Assembly (NCBI GenBank): GCA_016748015.1
Contig: JAAOMT010000627.1
Coordinates: 63,884-127,883 of the forward strand
Direction of reading: 5' to 3'
DNA length: 64,000 bases
Source: Geosiphon pyriformis
Lineage: Eukaryota; Glomeromycota; Glomeromycetes; Archaeosporales; Geosiphonaceae
Shown here: positions 45,908 to 57,216 of the stretch, in pieces
Layout: each line of letters starts with the position of its first letter
Numbering within the stretch: position 1 is the stretch's first letter
Position numbers and translations under genes: made by a program
Notes under the pieces: generated by a model
Database searches by the model: none
Told to the model about the DNA's origin: nothing
The model's input: only the letters and a program-made list of their open reading frames with translations

Positions 45908-48157
45908 CTAATCCATAAAGCTCTTTGTTGTTTTATCAATTTTAAAGCCCAGGGTATTCATCTCAGAAACTAACTCCACCGCCTTTTTGTCGTCATGTTC
46001 AAGATAACAAGCGTGGCGCAAAAGTTGAAATATAACATGGGTCAATTTTCTTTCCAGCTTTAACCGATTGTATATCTTCCAACAAAATTCTAGATCATGT
46101 TGATGGACCATCGCACCCAATAATTTCGTAGCGGCTTTAATATCTATTTCTATATCTGAGGCAATATTTGCTTCAAATACTTGACGTGCACCCGACATAT
46201 CACCGTGCAGAAGGTGGGATAAAATCAGATTTCCATATGTATCTCTGTCTGGTTTATAATTTAAAGATATCATAGACTTGTAGGTACGGATCACATTTGT
46301 CAAGTCAGGCATGATTCGACTGTATCCTCGGATGAGGATGTTGAAAGTATCAAGCGATGGAGACACATGATGACGCTGCATTTCTCTCAGCAAGTTGTGC
46401 ACACCTTCTTTGTCGTGATCCATGAATAGGCCAAAAAGCAGCGTATTGTACATACAGATATCAGGTTTAAATTCAAATTCTATCATATTTTGATACACCT
46501 CGATCGCGCTTTGCACTCTTGAATTGTATATGCACACTTCAATTAGTTGTTGATAAAAGTTTTCATTGAACATTTGATTGGTTTTGCGCGCAAAACGAAA
46601 AAAATTGATGGCACCATCTGGATCATTAGTATTAGAAAATCCAGTCATCAACTGATCATAAGCCTTGGTACTCGGTTTCATGCCTCCAGAAATCATATCG
46701 TAATATATCTCAAGAGCTGCAAAATAATTTTTCCTTTTAGACCAAGCATCGATCAATATAAGCGAGCCTGTCGTCAAGGGAAAAGGGTTATTTCTTTCTC
46801 TTAATTTCATATAAACGGAATGTGCCAAGGAAACATTTCCGAGATCTATTAACTTTGAGAACAAATCGATCAGGAATAAATCAGAGACCTGTTTTTCCCA
46901 ATCTTCACGAGTGAAACCCAAAACATGGTTCTTTGAAGAGAGGAGAATCGAGGTTAATTTACCAAGAGAAGAAGCGGGAATGAAATGGAGGGGATATGAA
47001 GAATATAAGATCCGCTCAATTAACACTAAGCATGTGAGGGGGGTGGGCACTAGTCCATAAATAGGTTTCATTTGCTCAACGTATTTTAAAGCTGTTTGAA
47101 GCCCATTTAAACCACTTTGAGATGCTGGTTCGGAATGGCAAGAACTTTGCTGATCCCAATAACTCACACAAGCATTTATAAAATATTGAAAAGTAATCTC
47201 AGTAGGTTTTATTTCTCTCTCAATCATTTCATTGAAAATTCTTTGTGCCAAACCCCATTCAGATCGCGTTCCAAGCGTTTGAAATATCATATGGTATATT
47301 TCAACGGTGGCTTTGTATCGATGTTTCCGGAAAAAGGTTTCAAAGGCCCATTCGACATCTTTGTATCGTTCATTAAAAAAAGCTTCTTTTATGAATTCAA
47401 TAACGATAATTCGAGTAGGAATCAAGGATGAGAGAAACATCTTTCTTATCAGATAATTGGCAATATCTAATTCTTTAGTTACGTTAACATGAGTGTGGAT
47501 CATCAGACAGTAAATGTAGATGTTTGGGAACAATCCAAATTTTTGCATTATTTGGTACCAATTTCGAGCTTGGACTGTATCCTGAGCTAGACAATGTTTT
47601 TCAATTAAGCAAAGAAATGTATTATATGAAGGAATATAACCCTTCTGGCGCATATCTGTGTACACTTCCTGGTGTAGAGTTGCCGAGCCCTCTCGCAATA
47701 AAAAGTTAAAAGATTTTTCACTAAGTTCAGCCCGAATTTTGCGCAACTGTTTCCAAAGCCACGTATATTGACTTTCCACTTCTTTCTCCGATAGGAACTT
47801 ATTCTTTTTGAGGACCACGAACAGGTGTTCAGTTTCCTTAGAAGTTAGTTGTTGAAGTATGAATTTTTTTTCACCGCGAAGCCTTTCCAATAATATCCAT
47901 ATTTTAACAGGAGTAGGTTGATATATAAGAGAAAGTCTAAGTCTCCAGAGTAGTAAATTGGGGTCAATTGGTGCAATCTCGACATTCGAAAAACTAAGAG
48001 CCGCCTTGGAAGATATTTCACGATATTTCTTATCATGAGTTTGGCAAGACCACCTGAATTTCTTCAAAGTTCCAGCTCTCCAAAAGACAGGTGTTCTCTC
48101 GAGAATACGGGAGCGAATTCGGGAAAGGCTTCTTGATACAAGTGGTTGGCCGCACAT
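45908..48157 (-). CDS. Pentatricopeptide repeat (PPR) protein, probably mitochondrial
   Basis: A single open frame of 749 codons from the first ATG (48157). The frame is open a little further, to a TAA at about 48187, but without an ATG. The N-terminus is Arg/Ser-rich with no acid residues at first (PLVSRSLSRIRSRI), as in mitochondrial presequences. PPR units of about 35 residues include YNTFLCLIEKHC, EITFQYFINACVSYW, KAYDQLMTGFSNTNDPDGAI, CMYNTLLFGLFMDHDKEGV, DTFNILIRGYSRIMPDLTNV and DTYGNLILSHLLHGDMSGAR, with the usual proline in KPS, KPD, SPS and KPD turns. PPR proteins bind organellar RNA and act in its maturation or translation; the target cannot be told. No introns seen, no decay. Convergent with MOCOS. 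Confidence 0.9.
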   Translation of the reverse strand: MCGQPLVSRSLSRIRSRILERTPVFWRAGTLKKFRWSCQTHDKKYREISSKAALSFSNVEIAPIDPNLLLWRLRLSLIYQPTPVKIWILLERLRGEKKFILQQLTSKETEHLFVVLKKNKFLSEKEVESQYTWLWKQLRKIRAELSEKSFNFLLREGSATLHQEVYTDMRQKGYIPSYNTFLCLIEKHCLAQDTVQARNWYQIMQKFGLFPNIYIYCLMIHTHVNVTKELDIANYLIRKMFLSSLIPTRIIVIEFIKEAFFNERYKDVEWAFETFFRKHRYKATVEIYHMIFQTLGTRSEWGLAQRIFNEMIEREIKPTEITFQYFINACVSYWDQQSSCHSEPASQSGLNGLQTALKYVEQMKPIYGLVPTPLTCLVLIERILYSSYPLHFIPASSLGKLTSILLSSKNHVLGFTREDWEKQVSDLFLIDLFSKLIDLGNVSLAHSVYMKLRERNNPFPLTTGSLILIDAWSKRKNYFAALEIYYDMISGGMKPSTKAYDQLMTGFSNTNDPDGAINFFRFARKTNQMFNENFYQQLIEVCIYNSRVQSAIEVYQNMIEFEFKPDICMYNTLLFGLFMDHDKEGVHNLLREMQRHHVSPSLDTFNILIRGYSRIMPDLTNVIRTYKSMISLNYKPDRDTYGNLILSHLLHGDMSGARQVFEANIASDIEIDIKAATKLLGAMVHQHDLEFCWKIYNRLKLERKLTHVIFQLLRHACYLEHDDKKAVELVSEMNTLGFKIDKTTKSFMD

Positions 48158-48221
48158 CTGAAACTTTTTGAAAATCACACATTTTTAGCCAAGATAATTG
48201 GCTGATCCCTTTATTTTTCAA

Positions 48222-49134
48222 TCTTTATCTAATCGGATGAATGCAAAAACATATGTTTATAATTGGTTAAATTTATAATAAAATTTTTATTTCTAAGCAG
48301 CATAATCTACAAAGGAAGCAGTACATTTAATAAAAATTTACATAAAATCTTTTTAATTTAAAATTTTTTATGAATATTGAAAATTTTACAAATATAATAT
48401 TTTGCGATCTTTCAATACATTTCAATATAATTTAATTTGGAAGTAAAATGTCTTATTTTTTACAATTTATTTAAACAAATAATAATTCGTTTAATTTTTA
48501 TAATTAAATTTATTTTGCAAATTATTTTCACATATAATACAATCAATATTTGATTTATTATGCAAAATAAATTGTTTAAAATATTAAAAATAAGTTATCA
48601 AATTTTATTTTTTATGATGTTTTATCATTAAACTGTTTTTTAAATAAATTGAAATTTAAAAAAACAATAAATTTATTATAATTATAATAATATAATAAAC
48701 AAAAACAAAACTGTTTTATGTTTGTAGATTGCAGTTGGGTCTTATTTTATTAAACATTATTTACAACATAACTATTTAATTAAACCAAATAATTTAATAT
48801 ATATTGTTAAATCTAATTATAATTAATTAATTTCTTATATTATAAACATTAACAAATATATTTTATATTTATTTTTAAACTGGTTGAAGTTTTTAAGTAA
48901 ACTAATAATTGAATTTCACAAAAATAAATCATGTTTTTATATTTATAATATAATAAATATTAACAGTTAACAAAAAAACAACCAAGTTTAATAAAAATTT
49001 AATTTTTTTAATCACAAATTTCATTAATTTAAACAAGTTTTATAATTTAAACTTTAATAAACTTAATTTAATTTTATATATTTTATTAAGTACTTTAAAT
49101 TAAAATATTATACCAATAAAATAATTTGTAAAAG
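48222..49134. other. AT-rich region upstream of the PPR gene
   Basis: It contains the PPR gene promoter region at its left end. The rest is AT-rich with no open frame. A short piece near 48710-48750 (GTTTTATGT..AGAT..CAGTTGGG) resembles the end of the LINE-c 3' UTR and might be a minimal LINE tail. Confidence 0.4.
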
Positions 49135-49234
49135 GTTTAAAAAAATTTTAAAAGAAGTTTTTACAATTTAATATGATAAATCCAAACTTTTTATTTTTAA
49201 CTACAAGGCCACTGTTGGCTGTAGTATTGCTGTT

Positions 49235-51034
49235 ATGGAGAAGACTACTAAAGTTTCTGGTTCTGGTGGTGGCTTCAGACTTGTGCTTTCAAAGAAAAAA
49301 AGAAGAGATGGAGTTTTAAAAAATGGTTTTGATGATGTGAATTTTGGTTTTAAGATTCAGAATAGTCACTCATGAAGTTCAGAAACTGGTAACACTACTG
49401 AGTTTAATAGCATTAACATAGAAGAAAAGTGTCTGGTTGAGGAAACCAGTTTTAATTATGGTGAAGGTAATGTTCTTGCTGGTAAAAATCCTAATCAAAT
49501 GCCTAAAAATTCTGGAGTCAAAACCAAAACAGTGCTGGGTAAGCCTCTAGGAAAAATTAATTTCTCAATTGGTAGTAATGATAATGATGTTCTTTCAGAT
49601 GTTTCTTTGGAACTCTCTCCATTCTTAAAAAATTTGGTTGATGTGTCTGTTTACAAATCTTTTATTTTAAATGTTGGGCTGGATAAAATTGCTGGGAAAA
49701 CTTCTCAAAAAAAATATTTGGTAATCAGAAAATTATTTTCAGGAATTAATGGTTTTGGAAGAGCATCTATCTCCTCAAAATTTTCAGGTATTATTAGAAC
49801 AATGTTTACTTCCAAATTTGGTTTAATAAAAGCCATTGAAAAGGCTGCTGGTACAAAGATTGTAGTAAATGCTGATTTCAAAAAATTTATTGGGTGTTCA
49901 GATCAGGCTGTGGTATTAAAAAAAATTCTAGTTAGAACTTTTGCTAAGACTGTATGTGCTGCTGTATCTGAATTTGAGATAATTAAGTCGATCAAGATGT
50001 AATTGGTAAGACTATAGCAAAAGACAATCATTGAATTTGAAGAACAAAATCAGGCTAATTTTTTGGCTGATAAGTGGTCTATTTTTATTGAGAAGAATGC
50101 TGTTCATGTGGCCAGAGCAGATCTTAACAAAAAAACATAGAATTTAAAAAACCAACATAGGGCACTGTTCTACACTCTACTTGTAGGAACTAATGCTTAT
50201 GACATCTGAAATTTTATTGGTTTTGTGGATGAGAAAATATGTGCAATTAATCATTATCCTGTTACATATGCTCAGGCCAGATGTGTTATTGTTTGTTTTA
50301 AGTCAGCTGAATTATTGAATGCCATTATGAAGACCACACTAGTGTTAAAAGGTGTCTATTTTTGATGGTCTCATCTTGTTTCTGTTGTATATGTAAAGTG
50401 TGGAAATTCAAATTATATATCTTTAGGCAGTTTTTTTAGTGGAAAATCTTCTTCTGGTGGCTTGCTGTAAAGAGTTTTTTCAGATGCTGATAAAAGCAGA
50501 CTGGCTGCCATTTATTTCAAATGCTTAGCTTTGGTTGCTCACTGTGTTTTTTTTAGAGGTTTATCTTGGACACAGATTGCTGGTAGGTCTTTTTTCTCTC
50601 CTTTTCTTGTGTGTAATATTTTGGTTAAATTTGGTTTCTTTTTGGAGATGAAATCTACCTCTCTGATTACAAAAAGCATTGATAATAAGTTCACTATTTT
50701 AGAGCATGGTCTTGCTAGTTTTGTGAAACAAATTAATGAGTTGGTTAAGAGATTAGAGTCACTTGTGCCAGCAGTTTTCCAGTCTAGCCCTGAAAGTCAG
50801 CTGCTGGTAACTCTCTCATTACAGAATCAGGTAGGTAATATAGTAATAGAAAAGGGTTTGAGTAAGGCCACTAGTGGCAAGACTACTGTGATTTTAGATT
50901 TTTTATTATCTTTTAAGATAGTCAAACTGGAAAATATGTTTAAAGATCTCTCTACTTCAGTTTTCAGTCTGTTAACATGCTTTGATAGCATTGTTCTGGC
51001 TGGTAGTGTTAATTTTCAACTGTCTTTTCAATAA
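49235..51034 (+). pseudogene. LINE-g ORF1 (RRM-like domain, decayed knuckle)
   Basis: Start ATG at 49235 (MEKTTKVSGSGGGFRLVLSK). One frame throughout, with about eight stops, nearly all readable as Trp or Gln codons changed by a transition. Open pieces are 49499-50000 and 50531-51034. The RRM-like part is DQAVVLKKILVRTFAKTV, EFEIIKSIKM, KTIIEFEEQNQANFL and AVHVARAD (about 49900-50120). At the knuckle the sequence is YVKCGNSNYISLGS (about 50385-50430), with the first Cys and the His both lost. The C-terminus has LASFVKQINELVKRLESLVP, a likely short coiled coil. ORF2 begins 24 bp after the stop. Confidence 0.82.
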
Positions 51035-51057
51035 GTGATCTTGTCTGGAAGTTTGCT

Positions 51058-54000
51058 ATGTGCAATGTTCGAAGTATTAACATCTCTGCCAAACAGAAGA
51101 ACATTGTTCATTGGCATATGGAATCTGAGAATATGGTTTCAATTATTACTGAAATGAAATTGAAGTCTAGCAGTAAACCTTGAATTATAAACAGATTTGA
51201 TGATGTCAGGATTTTTTCATCTGGTTTGAACAAAGAGTTTCTTGGTGCTGAGATTGCTATTGTTATGAACAATTTTCTGGCTTGTCATGTTTCTAAAGTC
51301 GAAGAAATCTCTGGTTGAATTGTTTCAATATGATTTCTTTTTAAAGACAAACTTTCAGTTACAGTTTTAGGTTTGTATGTTGGTGTGTTTTCTGAAACTA
51401 GGTTTGGTTAGGCTATAGAAGTTAACTCTTTTATCACAAAGACTTTAAACTTTAGTATTTTTGTGGTCTTAAGTGGTAATTTCAATGAAAATAATTCTAA
51501 GGAAAGTGCAAGTTTTAGGTTTTGTCTGGATCTGAATTTGGCCAACTCATTTGATATACACCTGCTGGTTAGGGCTCCTACATGAAGCAATTCAAGAAGT
51601 ATTAAGAAACAATCAATTATATTTTTGTTAGTGATAGTTTGTCTTCAGCAGTTGCTGGTCAAAATGTTGTTTCTGTCTCTAATTATTTTAACACTAATCA
51701 CAAGGCTGTTGTGATGTTGGTTGGTCTGAGTAGGCTTTTGAATGTTTGTTTGAATAATTTGCATAAGCAAGCTAATAAAAATTATTGGAAGTTCAAGATT
51801 GCAGATGCAAATAATCCCAAATGGGCTTGTTTTAAAGAGAGTTTTTCTGTTATGTTTTCTTCCATGGTTGATAAATTTTTGGTTGCAAGTGCTAATGGGG
51901 ATTTTGATTTTATGTGGTCTTTGTTGGTAAAAATAATGGTTAATTTAGCTAATAAAACATTTTTTAGGCATTGGTTTTGTGAAGTCAAATATTCTTTTAA
52001 CAAACAGTCTTCAAAATTTTTTAAGCTGGAACTGTTGATTGCTAAGTTAATAAGATTTCTTTAATCTGATAATACTTCTAAAACTGGTTTTTTTCTTAAT
52101 GCTTGGTTGATTGCTAATGAAAAGAAGGCTCTAGAGGTTTGGACCATATTGAATAATGGTGCCAACAGTGTAGATGTTTTTAGTTGTCTGTCCAGATTTA
52201 GAAAAAGTTACTGTTGTTCTAAAATGCATAAGTCTAAAGCTGTTGAAGCTGCCATAATTAAGCATACTATTGATAAGAGAATGGAAAATTTTTGCTTAAA
52301 CAAAGACCATATAATCAGAAGTATTTTGGATAAATCTTTTTACAAAGTGGTTTTTGACTATTTGATGGTGGATAATGAACTGGTTTTAGATCCTGGTGAG
52401 GTTAAGTTCAAAGTCAATATGATAATAGAAAGGTAGACCAGGAAGTGGTCAGTATTTGTGCCTCTTTCTGCTTTTTGGGCTTGTCAGTATGCTCTTTTGT
52501 AATATGTGAATGATAGTGTTTTTTCTGGTGTTATAGATATTATTGGTTTTGATGAGTTTTTTCAGGTTATTAAACATTTGCCAGATGGGAAGGCTGCTGG
52601 TCTTAGTGGTATTTCTAATGAAATGTGGAAGCATTGTGATAAGATTATTCTCAAAAATTTGTTGGATTTCTTAAATTTGTGCTTAAGATTGGGCATGATT
52701 CCAGTTTTGTGGAGAAGGGCATAGGTCTTAATGATACCTAAGCTTTATAATTGGGATGGTATCTTAACAAACACTTGCCCTATTGCTCTGGTGGAAACTG
52801 CTTGCAAAATTCTTTTTAAAATTCTCTCAGATCAGATTTTTCTCACTTGTAGTAAATTCAGAGTGTTATATAAAAATAATTTTTTCATTCTTAAAGGTAT
52901 CTTGACACAGTCTTCTATTTTTGCTGTTGGTTTGGTGGTAGAAGATGCTTTAAAGAAAAACAGAGAGGTTTGGTTGGTTTTGCGGAATATGTGCAAAACA
53001 TATAACTCAGTCAGCTGGCATCATTTAGAAGCTAGTTTGTGATGTATCAAAATATGTAATAAATTCATCAGGTTTTTTGGTGGAATTCATAAGGATAGAT
53101 TGAACCATATTATGAAAGTTTTTGGCCTTTTGGATAGTTACCAAATGTTAGATGGTCTTGATCAGAGTAAAGTGTTCTTCTTTCTCCTTTGGCAGATTTT
53201 TTATGACCTCTTATTGTGTAAAGTTAAGAGACAGAAGAGCATATGTGATAACTGAATTAATACCAAGTTTGTGGCCAAAATAGACAGGATAAACAATATA
53301 AGTGGGATGACTTTCTTCTTTGTGGCTAGTGCTTTTGTTGACAATACTATCTGGGTTGGAAGTAGTCAGACTGTTACACAGTTTATATTAGACATTACCA
53401 GTAATTTCTTTGTAATTAATAATATTTCAATTAATAATAACAAAACAGTGGCTATTCTCATTAACCAGAAAGTTCAGAATGCTGTTCTTAGAATTAGTGA
53501 ATCATTTATTTCAATTGTCAGATGTAGTGTGCCTTATAGATACTTAGGTATATTCTTGTCAACTAGTGGTTTGTCCAAGCCCAGTTTGGCTAAAGCTTAA
53601 TCTGATGTCAAGTTTTTTTCCAATATGGTGTTATGTAAGGCTATTTTAGACAAATAATTTTTGTATTTGGTGTTAGCTGTCTTTCAGCCCATTGTTAATT
53701 ACCATACTCAGTTTAGTTTTGTCTCTTTTACTGTTTGTTGGTGTTGGAATGTTCTAGTTAGGAAGAGTTTCAAATTGAAAGCTGGTTTATTCCAGGATTT
53801 TCTGAATAAGATGCTATATTACTCTTTACTATATGATCTAAAGATGTTCAAACAAATTCAGGCTGAGGGGAAGTTTGCTTCTGTCATCAATTTTTCTAAT
53901 GCTTCTAGGGTTGTTGGTCAGCTTTTTGAATACTATTTCCTGGATTTGCAGATTTTAAGTTGAGTCTCTCTGAATTCCCTACAGTATTTAGTAAAGCTGT

Positions 54001-55706
54001 GTATTGGTCTTTTCAACAATTTTCTGGCTGGGATAGTGCGTATTTTTTTGGACAATAATATTTCTATGGTGAATAATTTGTCTTGTGCTTTTTTTAGTCT
54101 TAACAAGTATCTTGTCTTTAGTGTCTTAGGGCTTTCTTTGTATTATGATCAGGTTAGTTCTTTAAAGAGATTTGGTGTGGCTTTCTGTGACAGACTTTTA
54201 GACAAATGCAGTAGAGTTCTAAATTGGCAAACATTCTGGCATTGGAAAAAACTGGATCCCAAAGGACCTGTATCTTTTTGGTTTGTCTTAGTATTGAGAT
54301 TCTTGCATAATAAGATTCTTTTGTCAACATCTCTCAATAGCAATTTTGTGGTAGATGTCAATAATGTTTTGCTTTTGGATCAATTTTTTAATGTTAAGAA
54401 TGGTCTACTTAAGGTCTGGTCAGGTTCTATTTCTGTTTTTACAGATGCTCTTTAAAAGAGCTTGGTTTTGTTAATGTAGTTGGAAGTGCTACAGCATTTT
54501 TTCCTGAAATCAGATTAAGTATTAGAGTTAGAGTTGTGGGTTTTTTATTCTCTATGATAGCTGAATTGCAGGCTGTCACCTTGACACTGGAATGTGTACC
54601 TTCTTCTTATTTAGTAAAGGTGTGCTTAGACAATCAAGCTGCTTTAGATGTATGTGTTTTGAAGTTAAAAATAGGTAGTTCTGATTTTTGTAATTGTTGT
54701 TGAATAGAAAAGAGACATATTGCAAATTTGGTTGTTCATAAGGACATTTTTATAAGCTGGTTTAAGGTTAAAAAACACTTTGGTGTGCTGGGTAATGTTT
54801 GTGTAGATGCATTGGTGAGCACTTTTGCTCATTCCTTTTTACTGTTGCTAATTAATGTGCATAAATACTTTTTAATGACCAATGACATGCCAATTTCTGA
54901 TAACATTTGGCACTTTGTTTAGGACATTTTTAGATCTGTAAATTATGCACACTAGAAAGTTGGTCCTGGTTCTAAGATTCTGAATAGTTTTTTTGTGATA
55001 TTGATTGAATTAGGACCATGGCCATTTGGCATCTGGATTTGAGTATGCTGTCTGGTTCTATAAGTAAATCTTTAGCTGGTTTGTGCTCCTATTTTATAAA
55101 AACTGTGTATGACAGACTGTCTGTTATGGTTAGAAAAAGACTTTATAACAGGAGCTATCCTGGTGTTTTGTATTTATATTGTGGTAATGTTGAATTCTCC
55201 AATCATGTGTTTACTTGCAGCAAAGATTCTGTTTTTTATAAGGAGATTTTGTTTGAGTATGTATCAGTTTAAAAGTTTTTGGCTGGTTTTTGTCTCTTGA
55301 CTACTTCTATAGTCTTATCTTATGTGTATTTGATATTGGTCTATATGCTCTTTTTTACAAAAGCTTTATGCTGGTAGAGTGGTTTGAAAAAGCTATGCAG
55401 ATATTTAAAAATTGCAGAAAGGCTGCACAGGTTTTAGTTGATTTTGTGTAAAATATAGGTGTGCATTACTATTTTGAGTTGTGGGGGTTTAGGTTCAGAT
55501 TTAGAGCTAATATAATAAAAGACAATTTGGTTGGTGATTTAGGAGTGTTGCCAGTAGTATGTTGTAATTCAATGCAAGATTTGTCAAACAACATGGTTAG
55601 GTTAATTGGTATTGATAATTCTTTTGGAATCAGTTTTGGTTTCTGTAAGTCTTGTTTGTTTTTTTCTAGTTTAGATAATATGGCTTCAGTTCATATAAAT
55701 GTATAG
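51058..55706 (+). pseudogene. LINE-g ORF2 (endonuclease, RT, RNase H, Cys/His finger)
   Basis: Endonuclease: MCNVRSINISAKQKNIVHW, TEMKLK, and SGNFNEN for GGDFNE (about 51475-51495). A frameshift near 51590-51639 leads to the RT frame: MDKRMENFCLN-like region, LPDGKAAGLSGISNEMW (52578-52628), NMCKTYNSVSW (52987-53019), and FVDN at 53334-53345. After RNase H begins (FTDAL near 54437) the frame changes three more times (about 54455-54728, 54922-55018, 55272-55461). The RNase H tail (LGNVCVDALVS) and finger (CGNVEFSNHVFTCSKD, near 55180) are legible. Ends ASVHINV-stop. Dead by stops, frameshifts and loss of the RT Asp. Confidence 0.88.
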
Positions 55707-55716
55707 TGTTGTTTTA

Positions 55717-55735
55717 ATTAGTCTAAGTGACTAGT
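55717..55735 (+). promoter_or_regulatory. LINE 3' UTR stem-loop (LINE-g copy)
   Basis: ATTAGTC pairs with GACTAGT (one G-U) around the loop TAAGT, eleven bases after the ORF2 stop. Compared with LINE-a most pairs differ in base but still pair. Confidence 0.6.
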
Positions 55736-55844
55736 CACATGTAGTAAATGCATAAATTACATCTAGCTGGGGTTTACAGTCTTAATTCTGTATACTAGAT
55801 AATAATTGGGTTGTACTCATTAAATTAAATATAAAAAAAAAAAA

Positions 55845-56455
55845 TTCAACCCATTTTTGTTTGATTATAAAGCTACTATTAACTATAGTATTGCTGTTAT
55901 AAAGAAATTTGTCAAGAGTTTTGGTTCTAATACTAAGAGCAAAAATGTTGTTTCAAAGAAATAGAGAAAAAGAGACACTTTAAAAAATAATACTGTTAAT
56001 AAAATGATTTCTTTAGAGAGAATGATTAGAGTTTTTTGAAATTCTAATGCTGATAATACAACTGAATCTAATAATATTAATATGGAAAAAAAGTTTCTAG
56101 TAAAAAAAACCAGCATAAATTATGACAAAAAAAATGTGTTTAATGAAAGTAATTATGGCCAAATACTAAAGAAACCAAGATTAATAACAAAAAAGACTTT
56201 GGATATACTTTTGGAAAAAACTCACTTTTTAAATATAGACAATAATAATATTTTTTTGAATGTTCCTATGTTTTTCTCTTTACTACTAAAAAATTTAGTT
56301 AATATGTTTGTTAGAAAGTTATTTGCTTTAAATATCAGTTTGAACAAAGTTGTTGAAAAGTTATTTCAAGAGAAGTTTGTGGTAATTAGAAAATTATTTT
56401 CAAAAATTAATGGTTTTGGAAAAGCTTCTACTTTCTTAAAATTTGCTAAAATTAT
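55845..56455 (+). mobile_element. LINE-h: 5' part of a LINE, cut by Ty3 element G1
   Basis: It aligns with the LINE-g 5' UTR and ORF1 from the end of the LINE-g tail: GATTATAAAGCTACTATTAA at 55863 against AACTACAAGGCCACTGTTGG at 49199. It stops at 56455, where the LTR of G1 begins. Its remainder may lie beyond the other end of G1, outside the window. Confidence 0.88.
55899..56455 (+). pseudogene. LINE-h ORF1 N-terminal remnant
   Basis: The position of the LINE-g/LINE-f start codon is ATA here (55899-55901), a G-to-A loss. The frame continues with stops near 55962 and 56037, then is open from 56082: INYDKKN, TKKTLDILLEKTHF, LLLKNLVNMF, VVIRKLFSKINGFGKASTFL, matching LINE-g residues step by step. 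The RRM-like domain is not reached before the break. Confidence 0.82.
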
Positions 56456-56493
56456 TGTTACTCATAAAATATAGAAAGTATATTAGCATATAA

Positions 56494-56504
56494 TTTAGCC
56501 AATT
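56494..56504 (+). promoter_or_regulatory. CCAAT-type box of the G1 LTR
   Basis: TTAGCCAATTA, 38 bases from the LTR start. The same word sits at nearly the same offset in S3 and in the candidate LTR at 40620. Confidence 0.55.
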
Positions 56505-56578
56505 AGAAGTAGCCATAGTAAATATGAAATTCCAGAATTCCTAGTGTGAAGAATTGAGAAATTGAGAAATCTCAATTA

Positions 56579-56588
56579 TGTATATATA
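56579..56588 (+). promoter_or_regulatory. TATA box of the G1 LTR
   Basis: TGTATATATA, 123 bases from the LTR start, downstream of the CCAAT-type box. The TATA run is kept in S1 (8611-8621) and S2 (17211-17221). Confidence 0.6.
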
Positions 56589-57196
56589 GCAGTAGTATTA
56601 GAAGTAGAAAAGACAGATCTTTTAGTTTAGATTTGATCTAAGCAACCTTTTTATTCACAAATACCAATAAATAATTATTTACTATCTTAATCTACTCTCC
56701 ATTATTAACACTTCATGTTAATAGTAATTAATACTTAACCACACTAGAACAATAGCTCTTAATTACAGCTATTGACAGAATACTAACTTGCAAATGCTTT
56801 GGCTTCTTTTCTTTATCTTTTTTTTATTTCTTTATTTTATTTTCTTTATTTTGTTGTGTTTATTAATTGATTAAGAATAAAATGCTAAATTATTGACATC
56901 ACGGATAGCCTGGTAAAAGACCTAGAAATAAAAGTAGAATTATATATATTAATGGATAGCTTACTAGAAGGACATGACTGCCAGAATAAATCTGGTCACC
57001 AAGCTAAAAAAAAAATTGGAAAACAACTGATTAACAACAGCAATATCATTATCAACTCTATATCTATTATACAAAAGACTCAAACAAAAAATCTTTAGAT
57101 CCATAATTCTTCCAGTAACTGACATCAATTCAGACATTGAGCACCAAGTTACAAGTTTGTTATTTGATTTGAGACCCCAAATAATCATTTGTAACA

Positions 57197-57213
57197 TTTG
57201 GTGCTTCTTGTAA
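57197..57213 (+). promoter_or_regulatory. G1 primer-binding site (candidate)
   Basis: TTTGGTGCTTCTTGTAA directly follows the LTR. TGGTGCTTCTTG would pair with a tRNA ending in GCACCA. I cannot say which tRNA. Confidence 0.55.
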
Positions 57214-57216
57214 GTT

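Larger units (their letters stand above)
49135..55844 (+). mobile_element. LINE-g: full-length, moderately decayed LINE
   Basis: It has a short 5' UTR aligned with LINE-f (AAGTTTTTACAATTTAATAT near 49155), ORF1 (49235-51034), ORF2 (51058-55706), a 3' UTR with the stem-loop, and an A-rich tail ending at 55844. It is the only plus-strand copy complete in the window and a useful reference for the rest. LINE-h starts right after the tail in the same orientation. Confidence 0.92.
56456..57196 (+). repeat. G1 5' LTR (LTR family A)
   Basis: 741 bp from TGTTACTCATAAAA to TTTGTAACA. The boundaries are confirmed by solo LTRs S1 and S2, which end at the same two points, and by the primer-binding site following at once. 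It contains a TTAGCCAAT box, a TATA run and AATAAA-type words downstream. Confidence 0.88.

Noticed and set aside
48158-48178. PPR protein beginning at a GTG at 48178.
   Set aside because: A eukaryotic nuclear gene should start at ATG; the first ATG in frame is 48157 and an in-frame TAA lies shortly upstream of the GTG.
48700-48755. A minimal LINE 3' tail (GTTTTATGT, AGAT, CAGTTGGG in order, as in LINE-c).
   Set aside because: Similarity covers only about 40 bp with gaps; too short to separate from chance in AT-rich DNA.
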